Counted from the stretch's first letter, positions 33,933-43,584 are shown. The stretch is DNA of 64,000 bases from Promicromonospora soli (GCF_014653785.1 NZ_BNAS01000010.1:79090-143089), one strand, 5' to 3'. The notes: generated from the letters alone by a model not told the origin. Program-made: numbers and translations.

Positions 33933-34023
33933 CCGAACATCCTCGCAGCCGGTCCCGGTCGAGGCCCCCCGATTCAAATGAGAATCCTCTAACCCGCGCA
34001 CGGAGTCGGCCCTGGTGAGATAT

Positions 34024-34090
34024 GTACGCCCGGGGGAAGGTAACGCTGAGCTAGCAATGCTCCCTCTCCGTTACCTCCTCCCAGGCGTAC
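34024..34090. terminator. Long inverted repeat downstream of pgi
   Basis: 22-bp arms (GTACGCC...AGGTAACG and CGTTACCT...GGCGTAC) pair with three mismatches and a 23-nt loop that can fold further (GAGC/GCTC). It lies 28 nt past the pgi stop and probably ends the cutC-pgi transcript. Confidence 0.6.
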
Positions 34091-34118
34091 ACGTCTCCGG
34101 AGAGCCAAGCCGAAGTCG

Positions 34119-35834
34119 TCAGCCCCGCAGCTCGCGGTACTTCGCGATCAGCGCCGCCGTCGACGGGTCCTGCGCCCGCAGCGCGGCCTCGTCGCCCGCG
34201 ACCGCCGGGGCGATCTCCAGCGCGAGCTTCTTGCCGAGCTCGACGCCCCACTGGTCGAACGAGTCGATGCCCCACACGACGCCCTGCACGAACGTGATGT
34301 GCTCGTACAGCGCGACCAGCTGCCCCAGCACGGACGGCGTCAGCGCGGGGGCGAGGATCGACGTCGTCGGCCGGTTGCCGCTGAACACCTTCGCCGAGAC
34401 CAGGTCCTCGGCGACGCCCTCGGCCCGCACCTCGTCGGCCGTCTTGCCGAACGCGAGCGCCTTGGTCTGCGCGAAGAAGTTCGCAAGGAACAGGCCGTGC
34501 ACGTCGGCCCCCGCTGCCACGGCGCCGCCGTCGCCCACGGCGTCGGTCAGCGGGTAGGCAGGGTTGGCGACGGCGATGAAGTCGGCCGGGATGACCCGCG
34601 TGCCCTGGTGGATCAGCTGGTAGAACGCGTGCTGCCCGTTGGTGCCCGGCTCGCCCCAGAAGACCTCGCCGGTGTCCGACGTGACGGGCGTGCCGTCCCA
34701 GCGCACGGACTTGCCGTTGGACTCCATGGTGAGCTGCTGCAGGTACGCCGGGAACCGGTGGAGCTGCTGCGCGTACGGGAGCACGGCGTGCGTGTGCGCG
34801 TCGCGGAAGTTCACGTACCAGACGTTGAGGAGCCCCATCAGGACGGGCACGTTGCTCTCGAACGGCTCGGTCCGGAAGTGCTCGTCCATCGCGTGGAAGC
34901 CGGCGAGCAGCTCGGCGAAGGCGTCCGGCCCGATCGCCACGGCGAGCGACGTGCCGATCGCCGAGTCCACGGAGTAGCGGCCGCCCACCCAGTCCCAGAA
35001 CCCGAACGCGTTCTCGGGGTCGATGCCGAACGCCTCGACCTTGTCCAGGGCCGTGGACACCGCGACGAAGTGCTTGGCAACGGCGTCGGCGCGGCCCTCC
35101 TCGGAGTCCTCGATGGCGCCGGCCGCAACCAACGACCGCCACAGCCAGTCGCGCGCGAGGCGCGCGTTGGTGAGGGTCTCCAGCGTCCCGAAGGTCTTGG
35201 ACGCGACGATGAACAGGGTCGTGGTCGGGTCCAGGTCGGCGGTCTTCTGCGCGACGTCGGTGGGGTCGATGTTCGAGACGAACCGGACCTCCAGGCCGTC
35301 CTGGACGTAGGGCTCCAGGGCCTCGTACGCCATGACCGGGCCCAGGTCGGACCCGCCGATGCCGATGTTGACGATCGTGCGCACGGGCTCGCCCGTGACG
35401 CCGGTCCACTCGCCGGAGCGGACCTTCTCGGCGAACGCGTACACCTTCGCGAGCTCGTCCTGCACGTCGGCGGTGACGTCCTGGCCGTCGACGGTCAGGG
35501 GCTCGTCCGACGGGCGGCGCAGCGCGGTGTGCAGCACCGCGCGGTCCTCGGTGACGTTGATGTGCTCGCCCGCGAACATCGCGTCGCGGCGCTCCGCGAG
35601 CCCGACCTCCTCGGCCAGGGCGAGCAGCGACGCGAGCACCTCGTCGTCAAGCAGGTTCTTCGACAGGTCCACGTGCAGGTCGGCGGCCTGGTGGCTCATG
35701 CGGCCGGCGCGGGCCGGGTCCTTGGCGAACCAGCCGCGCAGGTCGGGCTGGAGGTTCTTGGAGAGCTCGGTGAGCGAGCCCCATGCGGTGGTGGTGGTGG
35801 CGTCGACAGGCAGACGGGCTGGCACTGAGGTCAT
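34119..35834 (-). CDS. pgi: Glucose-6-phosphate isomerase
   Basis: A 571-residue glycolytic enzyme, cytoplasmic. Motifs: [42 protein letters not shown] (signature 1), [20 protein letters not shown] and [19 protein letters not shown] (signature 2). The ATG overlaps the cutC stop (ATGA), so the two are co-translated. Full length and intact. Confidence 0.97.
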   Translation of the reverse strand: MTSVPARLPVDATTTTAWGSLTELSKNLQPDLRGWFAKDPARAGRMSHQAADLHVDLSKNLLDDEVLASLLALAEEVGLAERRDAMFAGEHINVTEDRAVLHTALRRPSDEPLTVDGQDVTADVQDELAKVYAFAEKVRSGEWTGVTGEPVRTIVNIGIGGSDLGPVMAYEALEPYVQDGLEVRFVSNIDPTDVAQKTADLDPTTTLFIVASKTFGTLETLTNARLARDWLWRSLVAAGAIEDSEEGRADAVAKHFVAVSTALDKVEAFGIDPENAFGFWDWVGGRYSVDSAIGTSLAVAIGPDAFAELLAGFHAMDEHFRTEPFESNVPVLMGLLNVWYVNFRDAHTHAVLPYAQQLHRFPAYLQQLTMESNGKSVRWDGTPVTSDTGEVFWGEPGTNGQHAFYQLIHQGTRVIPADFIAVANPAYPLTDAVGDGGAVAAGADVHGLFLANFFAQTKALAFGKTADEVRAEGVAEDLVSAKVFSGNRPTTSILAPALTPSVLGQLVALYEHITFVQGVVWGIDSFDQWGVELGKKLALEIAPAVAGDEAALRAQDPSTAALIAKYRELRG

Positions 35835-36595
35835 GGGACAACCGTAATGCTGAGCGCCTCCGCCGCAGCCTTGGCCAGTGTTCGATCCGTCACCTCGTAG
35901 CCGGAGTCGGCACCGCCGCCGGGACCACCGGCGTCCGCCACCGAACGCTTCGCGGACAGGTGCACGGCGTCCACGCCGACGCCGAGCAGGGCCGGGATGT
36001 CCGCCGCGGTCACGCCGCCGCCCGCCATGATCTCGATGCCGAGCTCTGCGCTGTGCTCCACCAGGGCGGCCAGCCGCTCGAGGCCGTCTCGCACCCGGGC
36101 CGCGCCACCGGAGGTGAGCACGCGCGCGACCCCCAGCTCGGCGAGCGTGTCGAGGGCGGCGACCGGGTCCGCAATCACGTCGATCGCCCGGTGGAACGTC
36201 ACCTCGGCCACGTCGGCGGCGTCGACCAGGTCGCGCATCCGCGCCTCGTCCACGACGCCCGACGCCGTCAGCGCGCCCAGCACCACACCGTCCGCCCCGG
36301 CGTCGACCGACAGGGCGATCTCGCGGAGCATCAGGTCGATCTCCGCGGAGGAGTAGACGAACCCGCCGGGCCGGGGCCGCACGAGGACGTGCACCCCGAG
36401 GATCGGTGCGTCGGCGGACGACGGGACCACCGCCGCGGCGTTGACCACCGCCTCGATGAGCGCGGCGCTCGGCGTGATGCCGCCGGTGGCGCCGAGCGCG
36501 GAGCAGAGCTCGACGCGGCGGGCGCCGACTTCGGCTGCGATCACCGCCCCGGCCGGGTCCTGGACAGCGAGCTCGAGAGCGACACGTTGGGGCAC
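35831..36595 (-). CDS. cutC: CutC-family protein
   Basis: A 254-residue TIM-barrel protein of the CutC family: [38 protein letters not shown] at the N-terminus, [29 protein letters not shown] and [15 protein letters not shown]. The family name comes from copper tolerance in E. coli, but a direct copper role is disputed. GTG 36595 gives the normal start. Overlaps pgi by 4 nt. Confidence 0.92.
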   Translation of the reverse strand: MPQRVALELAVQDPAGAVIAAEVGARRVELCSALGATGGITPSAALIEAVVNAAAVVPSSADAPILGVHVLVRPRPGGFVYSSAEIDLMLREIALSVDAGADGVVLGALTASGVVDEARMRDLVDAADVAEVTFHRAIDVIADPVAALDTLAELGVARVLTSGGAARVRDGLERLAALVEHSAELGIEIMAGGGVTAADIPALLGVGVDAVHLSAKRSVADAGGPGGGADSGYEVTDRTLAKAAAEALSITVVP

Positions 36596-36670
36596 GTGCG
36601 CCAGCGTAACCGTGCGCGGGGTCCGCCGGTCGCCCGCCACGTCCGCCGCCGAGTCGGTAGGGTCCCATGC

Positions 36671-37855
36671 ATGGCCATCGATCCCAGTGCGATCCTCACG
36701 GGTCGCGCCCCCGGGCGTGCCCCGATCGGCGTGATCCTCGGGATCGTCTTCGCGTCCGTCTGCCTGCTCGTGATCCTCGCGTTCGACGCCTGGACTGGCG
36801 GCGCGTCGTTCATCGTCGGGCTCCTGCTGGCGGTGCTGCCCGTCGCCGTCTGGCTGCCGCTCGTGCTCGCGCTGGACCGGCTGGAGCCGGAGCCGCCGAA
36901 CGCCCTGATCTTCGCGTTCCTCTGGGGCGCGGGGGTCGCGGCGCTGTTCGCGAGCATCCTCAACACGCTCGGGCTGTCGCTGCTCACCGAGACCGAGCTC
37001 ACGGGCGAGGAGGAGGGCTGGTACGTCGTCGCGACGTTCGGCGCGCCCGTCGTCGAGGAGCTGCTCAAGGGCGCCGTCCTCTTCGGCATGCTGTGGTGGC
37101 GGCGGCAGGAGCTCAACGGCCCCACTGACGGCGTCATCTACGCCGCCATGGTGGGCCTCGGCTTCGCCGCGACGGAGAACGTCCAGTACTTCATCGACGC
37201 CGTCGAGGTGGACCAGCTCGGATACGTGTTCGTGCTGCGGGCCATCGTCTCGCCGCTGCTGCACCCGCTGTGCACGGCGATGACGGGCATCGGCGTCGCG
37301 GTGGCAGCGCTGGCCGGACCCGGCCGGCTGCGCCGTACGGCGCCCCTCTACGGGCTGCTCGGCGCGATCGCCCTGCACAGCCTGTGGAACGGCTCCACGA
37401 AGTTCGGCCTCGGCGGCCTCGCCGGCGCCTACCTCGTCGGGTTCGTGGTGCTGATCGGGCTCATCGTGATCCTGGCCCGCGACCGGCGCCGGATCGTCCA
37501 GCTCATCGGGCACTACCTGCCGCTGTACGGTCCGATCGGCATCGTCACCGGCGACGACCTGCGGATGCTGTCCAGCCTCCCCGGCCGCCGGGCGGCCCGG
37601 AGCTGGGCGAGGTCCGCGGGCGGCCGGGGGGCAGAACGGGCCATGACGAGCTACCAGCAGGCCGCTACCGAGCTCGCGCTGCTGCACCAGCGGGCCGGCG
37701 CGCAGCGGGACCTCGACCCGCACGGCCTGGAGCAGCAGCGGCAGTACCTCGTGTGGGTCATGCAGCAGGCGCGGGCCGCCTTCCTCGACCGGCAGCCGCG
37801 ACCGCCGGCCTCGCCGTGGGGCACGACGGGCTTCGGCACGGCGGGTCGCTACTGA
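36671..37855 (+). CDS. PrsW-family intramembrane metalloprotease
   Basis: A 394-residue membrane protein with about eight helices. The PrsW signatures are present: VVEELLKG (Glu129-Glu130-xx-Lys133), ATENVQY (Glu169-Asn170), and histidines in SPLLHPL and ALHSLWNG (His236). In Bacillus, PrsW makes the first cut in an anti-sigma factor; a link to an anti-sigma protein here is speculation. The C-terminal ~90 residues are cytoplasmic, basic and Gln-rich. Divergent from cutC. Confidence 0.88.
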   Translation: MAIDPSAILTGRAPGRAPIGVILGIVFASVCLLVILAFDAWTGGASFIVGLLLAVLPVAVWLPLVLALDRLEPEPPNALIFAFLWGAGVAALFASILNTLGLSLLTETELTGEEEGWYVVATFGAPVVEELLKGAVLFGMLWWRRQELNGPTDGVIYAAMVGLGFAATENVQYFIDAVEVDQLGYVFVLRAIVSPLLHPLCTAMTGIGVAVAALAGPGRLRRTAPLYGLLGAIALHSLWNGSTKFGLGGLAGAYLVGFVVLIGLIVILARDRRRIVQLIGHYLPLYGPIGIVTGDDLRMLSSLPGRRAARSWARSAGGRGAERAMTSYQQAATELALLHQRAGAQRDLDPHGLEQQRQYLVWVMQQARAAFLDRQPRPPASPWGTTGFGTAGRY

Positions 37856-37867
37856 CGCCGGTCCGGA

Positions 37868-39004
37868 TCAGCCCAGCGGTATCCACTCGGTGGCGGTGGT
37901 CACCTCGTCGAGGATCGCCGGCAGCGGCGTCACACCCAGGCCCGGTCCGGTGGGCACGGCGATCTGGCCGTCGTCGAGCACGAACGGTTCGGTGATGTCG
38001 GTGGCGTAGAACCTGCCCGACGCCGAGACGTCGCCAGGCAGCGTGAACCCCGGCAGGGCAGCGAGCGCCGCGTTTGCCGCGCGCCCGATCCCGGTCTCCA
38101 GCATGCCGCCGCACCAGACGGCGACGCCGTGCGCGACGGCGAGGTCGTGGATGCGACGCGCCTCCAGGTACCCGCCCACGCGGCCGGGCTTGATGTTGAT
38201 GATCGAGCAGGCGCCGAGCGTGATGGCGGCGGCAGCGGTCTGCGCGGAGACTATCGACTCGTCCAGGCACACCGGCGTGCGGATGCGGCGGGCGAGCTCG
38301 GCGTGGCCCAGCACGTCCTCCTCCTCGAGGGGCTGCTCGATCAGCAGCAGGTCGAACGGGTCGAGCCGCGCCAGGTGCCGCGCGTCCCGGAGCGTGTAGG
38401 CGGTGTTCGCGTCGACCTGCAGCAGCACGTCGTCGCCGAACCTCTCGCGCACGGCCCGCACAGGCTCGACGTCCCAGCCGGGCTCGATCTTCAGCTTGAT
38501 CCGTGCGTAGCCCTCGTCGAGGTAACCGCCGACGGCGTCGAGCAGCTGCGGGACCGAGTCCTGGATCCCGACCGACACGCCGCTCGGCACCCGGTCGACG
38601 ACGGCGCCCAGCTCGCGGGACAGTGGCCGGCCCAGGGCGCGCAGCTCGGCGTCGAGCACTGCCATCTCCAGGGCCGCCTTCGCCATGCGGTGCCCCTTGA
38701 CCGGCGCCAGCGCCTGGCCGACGTCGACCGCGGACGCGATCCCGGCCCCGCCCCGGTGCGCGCTCAGCGCCGGGATCAGGAACCGGCGCAGCACGTCCGC
38801 CGACGCGTCCACGTACTCGGAGGAGTACAGCGGGTCCTCGGCGGCGACGCACTCGCCCCAGCCCTCGGCCTCGTCGGTCTCCACGCGCAGCAGGAGCAGG
38901 TCGCGCTCGACCTGCGTGCCGAACGACGTACGGAACGGCGACACGAGCGGCAGCCGGATGCGGCGCAGCTCGATGCCGCGGATGGTCAGGCCCTGGGTGG
39001 TCAT
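37868..39004 (-). CDS. o-Succinylbenzoate synthase / N-succinylamino acid racemase (MenC-like enolase)
   Basis: A 378-residue enolase-superfamily enzyme. The KxK acid/base motif lies in RIKLKIE, metal ligands in QVDANTAY, IEQPLEEED and CLDESI, and the second catalytic Lys in IINIKPGRVGG; the C-terminal GGMLETGIGRAANAALA is typical of the NSAR/OSBS subgroup. The neighbours, a COG3375-like GNAT and an M20 hydrolase, favour racemization of N-succinylamino acids over menaquinone synthesis; the dual activity is known for the family. Its ATG overlaps the GNAT stop (ATGA). Confidence 0.85.
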   Translation of the reverse strand: MTTQGLTIRGIELRRIRLPLVSPFRTSFGTQVERDLLLLRVETDEAEGWGECVAAEDPLYSSEYVDASADVLRRFLIPALSAHRGGAGIASAVDVGQALAPVKGHRMAKAALEMAVLDAELRALGRPLSRELGAVVDRVPSGVSVGIQDSVPQLLDAVGGYLDEGYARIKLKIEPGWDVEPVRAVRERFGDDVLLQVDANTAYTLRDARHLARLDPFDLLLIEQPLEEEDVLGHAELARRIRTPVCLDESIVSAQTAAAAITLGACSIINIKPGRVGGYLEARRIHDLAVAHGVAVWCGGMLETGIGRAANAALAALPGFTLPGDVSASGRFYATDITEPFVLDDGQIAVPTGPGLGVTPLPAILDEVTTATEWIPLG

Positions 39005-39876
39005 GTGGTCTCCTCGTTCGTCGGCTCGCTCGTCGTATCCGTGCGCACCAGGTAGCCGCCGCGGCCGAACCCGACCACCGCCCCGCCGTCGGACAGCGGT
39101 GGCAGCAGGCCTTCCCGCACGGTGGTGCGCCACCGGCGGGCGGCCGCCGGGTCGGTGGTGCGCAGCGTCTCGATGTCGGCGGGCACGGGCACGGTGACGA
39201 GCCGGCCGCCGGTGCCCGGTTGCCCAGCCTGCTGAGGGCGCGTGCCGGTCTCGGCAGGCTCGGCCGCCGGTCTGCCCCAGCACGCCGCCGCGACGCGTGG
39301 GTCCCGCAGGTCCCAGCGCACCAGGACCCGGTCGGACTCGTCGCCCCGGTTGATCGCGTCGGGCATGGCGCCGTAGAAGTTCGGCAGGTACTCGACCGCC
39401 CGCGCGGCGAGCTTCACGAGGTTGAAGTACGCGTTCCGGGCGACGAGCGGGTCGTAGGTCCAGGTGATGGCGTCCAGGCCGCGCTCGAGCACCCAGGCTC
39501 GCTGGTGCGCCTTGAGCGCGAAGCCGATGCCGCGGCCCGCGGCCTCGGTGGACACCCCGGCGACGTGGCTGTGCAGGGCGCGCTCGGCGGGCGCGTGGAA
39601 GAACCCGGCGCACGCGCCGACCATCCGGTCGCCCTCGTACGCGGCGGCCACATAGCCGTGCACCTTGGCCAGCGCCCGCAGCAGCTCGGCGGGCATGGCC
39701 GACCCGCCCCAGATCTCGGTCCACAGCCGCTCGATGGCGGCGTGGCCGGCCATGTCGTCGACCTCGCGGATCTGGACGCCCGCGGCGCGGGCCGCTGCGT
39801 CCGCCGCACGGACGGCGTCGGCCACCACAGCGCCTTGCGCGGCGGCAGCGTCCGCCGCGCCGCCGTGGGCGGTCAC
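39001..39876 (-). CDS. GNAT-superfamily N-acyltransferase (COG3375-like, possible N-succinyltransferase)
   Basis: A 291-residue protein. The GNAT core shows VAGVSTEAAGRGIGFALKAHQRAWVLERG, followed by the COG3375 landmark TWTYDPLVARNAYFNLVKLA and NFYGAM. In Geobacillus a protein of this type, next to NSAR and an M20 enzyme, succinylates D-amino acids; the same role is inferred. The N-terminus is Ala-rich. It overlaps the M20 gene upstream and the racemase gene downstream by 4 nt each. Confidence 0.8.
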   Translation of the reverse strand: MTAHGGAADAAAAQGAVVADAVRAADAAARAAGVQIREVDDMAGHAAIERLWTEIWGGSAMPAELLRALAKVHGYVAAAYEGDRMVGACAGFFHAPAERALHSHVAGVSTEAAGRGIGFALKAHQRAWVLERGLDAITWTYDPLVARNAYFNLVKLAARAVEYLPNFYGAMPDAINRGDESDRVLVRWDLRDPRVAAACWGRPAAEPAETGTRPQQAGQPGTGGRLVTVPVPADIETLRTTDPAAARRWRTTVREGLLPPLSDGGAVVGFGRGGYLVRTDTTSEPTNEETT

Positions 39877-41006
39877 CGGTCCCCCGCCTGGCCGCCGACG
39901 GGCCGGCCGCCGACCAGGTCCGCGATCAGCGCGCGCAGCAGCGCCGTCCGGTCGGCGATCCGGTCGACGAGCACGTGCTCGTCGTCGGCGTGCGCGCCGC
40001 CGCCCACGGCGCCGAGGCCGTCGAGCGTGGGCGTGCCGACGCCGGCGGTGAAGTTGCCGTCGGACGCCCCGCCCACGGCGACGCCGGTGAGCGGCGGCAG
40101 CCCGGACGCCTCGGCGATGCCCGAGGCCCGCGCGAAGAGGCCGGCCGACAGCGCACGCTCCAGCGGCGGCCGGTTGATCCCGCCCTCGATCTCCAGCGCG
40201 GCGTCGGGCAGCGCGGGCGCCAGCGCACGCACGGCGGCGTCGACCCGCCGCTGCTCCGCGACGGTCCGCGCGCGGACGTCGACCGCGAACGACGCCTCGG
40301 CCGGGACCGTGTTGCCCGTGGTGCCGGAGGTCGCGACGGTCGGCGTCACGGTGGTGCCGAGCGCCGGGTCGCCCAGCGCCGCCACCGCGAGCACCTGGTG
40401 CGCCAGCTCGACCGACGCGTTCACGCCCTTCTCGGGCTCCAGGCCCGCGTGCGCGGCCCGGCCCTTGACCAGCACGCGATAGATCGAGGTGCCCTTGCGC
40501 TCCAGCTTGAGCGCGCCGTCGGCGGACGCCTCCAGCACGAGCGCGGCGTCCGCCCCGCGCGCCTCGTCCTCGATGAGCGTCCGGGACGACGGCGAGCCGA
40601 CTTCCTCGTCACCAGTCACCAGGAGCGTGACCCCGGTCCGGTCGTCGAGGGACGCCAGCACGTGCAGCGCCATGGCCAGGCCGGTCTTCATGTCGAAGCT
40701 GCCCGGTCCCCGGAGCACCCCGTCAGCGATGCCGAACGGGTGCGTCAGGAGCGAGCCGAGCGGCCACACGGTGTCGTGGTGCGCCAGCACCAGCACGCGC
40801 GTGGGGCCGCCGAGCCGCCACCGCAGGTGGATCCCGAGCCGCTCCGGCTCGACGCCCAGGTGCGCGGTGCCGAGCCGGGCCACCAGGTCGGCGGACCGGG
40901 CCAGCGCGTCCGGGTCCGACGACGGCGACTCGCACTCGACCAGTGTCCGCAGGTCCTCGATCAGCGCGTCGGTGTCCGGTCGGGCAGGAGTCTCGTGGAA
41001 AGCCAT
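39873..41006 (-). CDS. M20-family metallohydrolase (carboxypeptidase G2-like, possible N-desuccinylase)
   Basis: A 377-residue di-zinc hydrolase. Metal ligands appear in LAHHDTVWP, GPGSFDMKTG, VTGDEEVGSPSS (catalytic/bridging Glu) and the C-terminal GGGAHADDE; the dimerisation lid has GRAAHAGLEPEKGVNASVE. First gene of the three-gene operon. In the NSAR pathway such an enzyme releases the free L-amino acid from its succinyl form. Other N-acyl amino acids are possible substrates. Confidence 0.88.
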   Translation of the reverse strand: MAFHETPARPDTDALIEDLRTLVECESPSSDPDALARSADLVARLGTAHLGVEPERLGIHLRWRLGGPTRVLVLAHHDTVWPLGSLLTHPFGIADGVLRGPGSFDMKTGLAMALHVLASLDDRTGVTLLVTGDEEVGSPSSRTLIEDEARGADAALVLEASADGALKLERKGTSIYRVLVKGRAAHAGLEPEKGVNASVELAHQVLAVAALGDPALGTTVTPTVATSGTTGNTVPAEASFAVDVRARTVAEQRRVDAAVRALAPALPDAALEIEGGINRPPLERALSAGLFARASGIAEASGLPPLTGVAVGGASDGNFTAGVGTPTLDGLGAVGGGAHADDEHVLVDRIADRTALLRALIADLVGGRPVGGQAGDR

Positions 41007-41030
41007 GACCGCACCGTAGCGGCCAACCCC

Positions 41031-41074
41031 GTGCCAGACCCCCGGGTCACTCCGGTGTCCCGGGGGTCTGACAC
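41031..41074. terminator. Hairpin between DoxX and M20 genes
   Basis: Arms GTGccAGACCCCCGGG and CCCGGGGGTCTGacAC pair across a short loop, 12 nt after the DoxX stop. Its GTCTGACAC edge resembles the GTCAGAC palindromes at 261 and 12638, but the core differs. Confidence 0.65.
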
Positions 41075-41086
41075 AGGCGAGATGGC

Positions 41087-41440
41087 TTACGCCGAGAGCA
41101 GGCGCAGCGTCAGGGCCGCCGCTGAGAGGAGCGTCAGCACGACGGTCGGGACCATGCCCGCCCAGTCCTTCGCGCGGACATGCGTGATGACCGCGCCGAG
41201 GAAGTAGAGGACGAAGCAGCCGGTGGCCGCGATACCGATCGGCGCCCACCAGATCCCGGCGGCGGTGCCGACGGCGCCGGCAAGGAGCAGGGTGCCGAGC
41301 ACCGGGATGAGCCGCTCGGGCACACCGAGCTTGTTGACAAGCTGCTCGAGCATCTGCGGGTTGCGCGCCAACTTGCCGTAGCCGCTGAAGGCGGCGGCAA
41401 GGGCGAGGAGCGCGGAGACGATGACTGAAGCGATGAACAC
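41087..41440 (-). CDS. DoxX-family membrane protein
   Basis: A 117-residue protein with four hydrophobic helices (MFIASVIVSALLALAAAFSGYGKL, LIPVLGTLLLAGAVGTAAGI, GIAATGCFVLYFLGAVITHV, VPTVVLTLLSAAALTLRL), as in DoxX/DoxD proteins. SGYGKL and GVPERLIPVLG match the family. Redox or stress roles have been proposed, but function is uncertain. Divergent from the HxlR regulator, whose operator-like dyad lies between them. Confidence 0.85.
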   Translation of the reverse strand: MFIASVIVSALLALAAAFSGYGKLARNPQMLEQLVNKLGVPERLIPVLGTLLLAGAVGTAAGIWWAPIGIAATGCFVLYFLGAVITHVRAKDWAGMVPTVVLTLLSAAALTLRLLSA

Positions 41441-41551
41441 GGGTCCTCCGAGGACGACAGCCGGACGTACCCGGCGAGAGCGGGCGCCCGTTCGAGCGCC
41501 TCACGAATGGTCGGGTATCCGTCCGCGCTTGCCAAGGGGCGGGGAAGCAAC

Positions 41552-41568
41552 TCACTATTAGTAAGTGA
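41552..41568. promoter_or_regulatory. HxlR-type operator and -10 overlapping the regulator start
   Basis: TCACTattagtaAGTGA is a 5+5 dyad with an inner ACT-att-AGT, close to known HxlR sites. It contains TATTAG as a possible -10, just before the GTG start at 41565, so the mRNA is probably leaderless and autoregulated. Confidence 0.55.
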
Positions 41569-41975
41569 CTTTCAGGACGACCGCCTCTGCCGCCCCTGCC
41601 CGGAGCATCCTCCCGAGCCCCGATCGGCCCGCCCCAACGAACGGTGCTCCCGACGCCGACGAGTGCGATCTCTTCCAGCGCGTCGTCGAGCGCGCCGGGC
41701 GGCGCTGGTCGGGCGCCATCCTCTTCGCCGCCGTCGCGGGCGCGCGGCGCTTCGTCGAGTACCGGCGCGCCGTCCGCGGCATCTCCGACCGGATCCTGAC
41801 CCAGCGCCTGCGTGAGCTCGAGCAGCAGGGGCTGATGGCGCGCGAGGTGGTACCGACCATGCCCGTGCAGATCCTGTACACGCCGACACCGGCCGGTGCC
41901 GACCTCATCGCGGCGCTGGGACCCCTGGCCGAGTGGGGCAACAAGCACCACGACGCCCTCAAAGCCCCCGAGTAA
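41565..41975 (+). CDS. HxlR-family transcriptional regulator
   Basis: A 136-residue winged-helix protein: CDLFQRVVERAGRRWSGAILFAAVAGARRFVEYRRAVRGISDRILTQRLREL, then EQQGLMAREVVPTMPVQILYTPTPAGADL, the HxlR pattern. It starts at GTG 41565; no other in-frame start exists before the domain. It probably controls itself and the divergent DoxX gene. The inducer is unknown; some HxlR proteins sense quinones or aldehydes. Confidence 0.9.
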   Translation: MTFRTTASAAPARSILPSPDRPAPTNGAPDADECDLFQRVVERAGRRWSGAILFAAVAGARRFVEYRRAVRGISDRILTQRLRELEQQGLMAREVVPTMPVQILYTPTPAGADLIAALGPLAEWGNKHHDALKAPE

Positions 41976-41981
41976 GCCCGC

Positions 41982-42045
41982 TTGTTGTGGGCGGGATCGT
42001 TGCGCCTAAAACGGGCACGTAGTAGCAACGATCACGCCCCAACAA
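41982..42045. repeat. Intergenic hairpin element, copy 3 of 4
   Basis: 23-nt and 22-nt arms with one bulge enclose loop CCTAAAACGGGCACGTAGT. Unlike the others, it lies between two genes on the same strand (HxlR end and the RHH gene start), 6 nt past the HxlR stop. Confidence 0.9.
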
Positions 42046-42115
42046 AGAGGCGGCAGGGGCGGGCGACGGGGGTGACACCACTTTGACGTCTTGGATGACG
42101 CCTTGCCTCTTGCGC

Positions 42116-42135
42116 TGACACCATTGATGGTGTCA
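42116..42135. promoter_or_regulatory. 20-bp palindromic operator upstream of the RHH gene
   Basis: TGACACCATTGATGGTGTCA is a perfect 9-bp dyad with a TG centre, 10 nt before the ATG of the ribbon-helix-helix gene. A half-copy, TGACACCA, lies at 42073-42080. Its position suggests autoregulation of the module. Confidence 0.75.
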
Positions 42136-42145
42136 TAGTGACGTC

Positions 42146-42670
42146 ATGGACCTGACGAGATATGTCGACGAGCTGCAACGCCAGCTCTCAACCGCAGCAG
42201 CAGCCGGCGGGGACGAGGCGCGTGAGCTCGCCGGCCGCCTGACCGCCCCGCTCGACGCCGCCGTGCGGCTCGTGCTGCTCGAGGCGCTGTCGACCGCGGC
42301 CGGCGAGATCTCCGCCGAGCTCGCACCCGGCTCCGTCGACGTGCGTCTGCGTGGCGGCGACCCCGAGTTCGTCGTCGCGCTACCGGCCCCCGCGCTGCCG
42401 GCTCGGGCCACCGAACCTGCGGCGTCGCCCGCCGGGCCGCCGCCCGTGCCGAACGCCGACGCCGAGGGTGCTACCACCCGCACCACCCTGCGCCTGCCCG
42501 ACCACCTGAAGACCCAGGCCGAGATCGCCGCCGCCCGCGACGGCGTCTCCGTCAACACGTGGCTCGTACGGGCGGTCGCCGCCGCGCTCGGGCCGACCAC
42601 CGGGAGGCCCGCCACCCAGGCCGGGCCCGAGCAGCGTGCCACCAACCGTCACACCGGCTGGGTGCGCTGA
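42146..42670 (+). CDS. HicB/Arc-like ribbon-helix-helix protein
   Basis: A 174-residue protein. An N-terminal helical part (MDLTRYVDELQRQLSTAAAAGG, LEALSTAAGEISAELAPGSVDVRLRG) is joined by a Pro/Ala linker to a C-terminal ribbon-helix-helix domain (TTRTTLRLPDHLKTQAEIAA, ARDGVSVNTWLVRAVAAAL). No HicA toxin is nearby, so antitoxin function is doubtful; a repressor binding the palindrome just upstream is more likely. First gene of an apparent operon with DUF4097 and DrrAB-type genes. Confidence 0.75.
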   Translation: MDLTRYVDELQRQLSTAAAAGGDEARELAGRLTAPLDAAVRLVLLEALSTAAGEISAELAPGSVDVRLRGGDPEFVVALPAPALPARATEPAASPAGPPPVPNADAEGATTRTTLRLPDHLKTQAEIAAARDGVSVNTWLVRAVAAALGPTTGRPATQAGPEQRATNRHTGWVR

Positions 42671-42741
42671 ACGCACCTCGACCACCGGTCACCCGTCGCA
42701 CACCCACTGATCGCCCGCACCCACATGCCCCTGGAGTCACC

Positions 42742-43584
42742 ATGACCACCTTCCCCGCCCCCACGCCCGTCCCGGTCGTCGTGGACGTGCCCTTCGGCAA
42801 CCTGCACGTCGTCGCCAGCGAACGGGACGATGTAGTCGTCACGGTCCTGCCTGCCGACCCGAGCAAGTCTGGCTCCGTGCGCGCCGCCGAGGAGACCCGC
42901 GTCGAACGCGACGGCGACGCCGTCACGATCATCTATCCGGCCGCGTGGAAGCAGTACGTCCTTCCCTTCGCGGCCGGCGGTGCGATAGTCAACATCGAGC
43001 TGCCCGCCGGGTCGAGCCTCAGCGGCAAGGCCGGCTCGCTGTATGCGGAGGGCAGGCTCGGCACTGTCGACCTCAACCTCAACGGCGGCGACGCCCGGGT
43101 CGACGAGGCGGCCCGCCTGGACCTCAAGGTCTCGGCCGGGAACGTCATCGTCGGCAGCGCCCCTGGCCCCACGACCGTCAAGGCGAGCGCCGGCTCCGTG
43201 CGGATCACCGAGTTCGCCGGCGAGGGCACCGTCCGCGCCAGCAACGGGACCACGACCGTCGGGTCGGTGACGGGAACGCTGGACGTCGTCGGGGCGCACG
43301 CCGAGATCGCCGTGGGCCGTGTGCACGGCACCCTCACCGTCAAGTCGGCCCATGCCGGCATCCGCGTCGACCGCGTCGAGTCCGGCAGCGTCACGCTCAC
43401 CACGTCCTACGGCTCGATCGAGGTCGACGTGCCCGAGGGCACCGCCGCCTGGCTCGACGTCGCCTCGGAGCACGGCACCGTCCGCAACCAGCTGACGCCC
43501 GCCGAAGGGCCCGTCGAGAACGACGCCACCGCCGAGATCCACGCCAGCACCGGCTGGGGCGACATCATCGTCCGCCGCCCCTGA
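42742..43584 (+). CDS. DUF4097 beta-helix protein
   Basis: A 280-residue protein of repeated short beta strands (for example NLNGGDARVDEAARLDLKVS, VKASAGSVRITEFAGEGTVR, VKSAHAGIRVDRVESGSVTL), the DUF4097 or putative adhesin pattern. No signal peptide or membrane segment was seen, so it is probably cytoplasmic despite the family name. It sits between the RHH gene and the DrrA-type ATPase with short gaps (71 and 60 bp), an arrangement suggesting one unit. Function unknown. Confidence 0.8.
   Translation: MTTFPAPTPVPVVVDVPFGNLHVVASERDDVVVTVLPADPSKSGSVRAAEETRVERDGDAVTIIYPAAWKQYVLPFAAGGAIVNIELPAGSSLSGKAGSLYAEGRLGTVDLNLNGGDARVDEAARLDLKVSAGNVIVGSAPGPTTVKASAGSVRITEFAGEGTVRASNGTTTVGSVTGTLDVVGAHAEIAVGRVHGTLTVKSAHAGIRVDRVESGSVTLTTSYGSIEVDVPEGTAAWLDVASEHGTVRNQLTPAEGPVENDATAEIHASTGWGDIIVRRP

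Noticed and set aside
36671..37855. Direct pairing of PrsW with the sigma-fusion protein as a proven proteolytic pathway
   Set aside because: The genes are 32 kb apart and nothing in sequence links them; kept only as a speculation.
42146..42670. Calling the RHH gene part of a HicAB toxin-antitoxin pair
   Set aside because: No HicA-like small toxin frame was found on either side; neighbours are DUF4097 and exporter genes.
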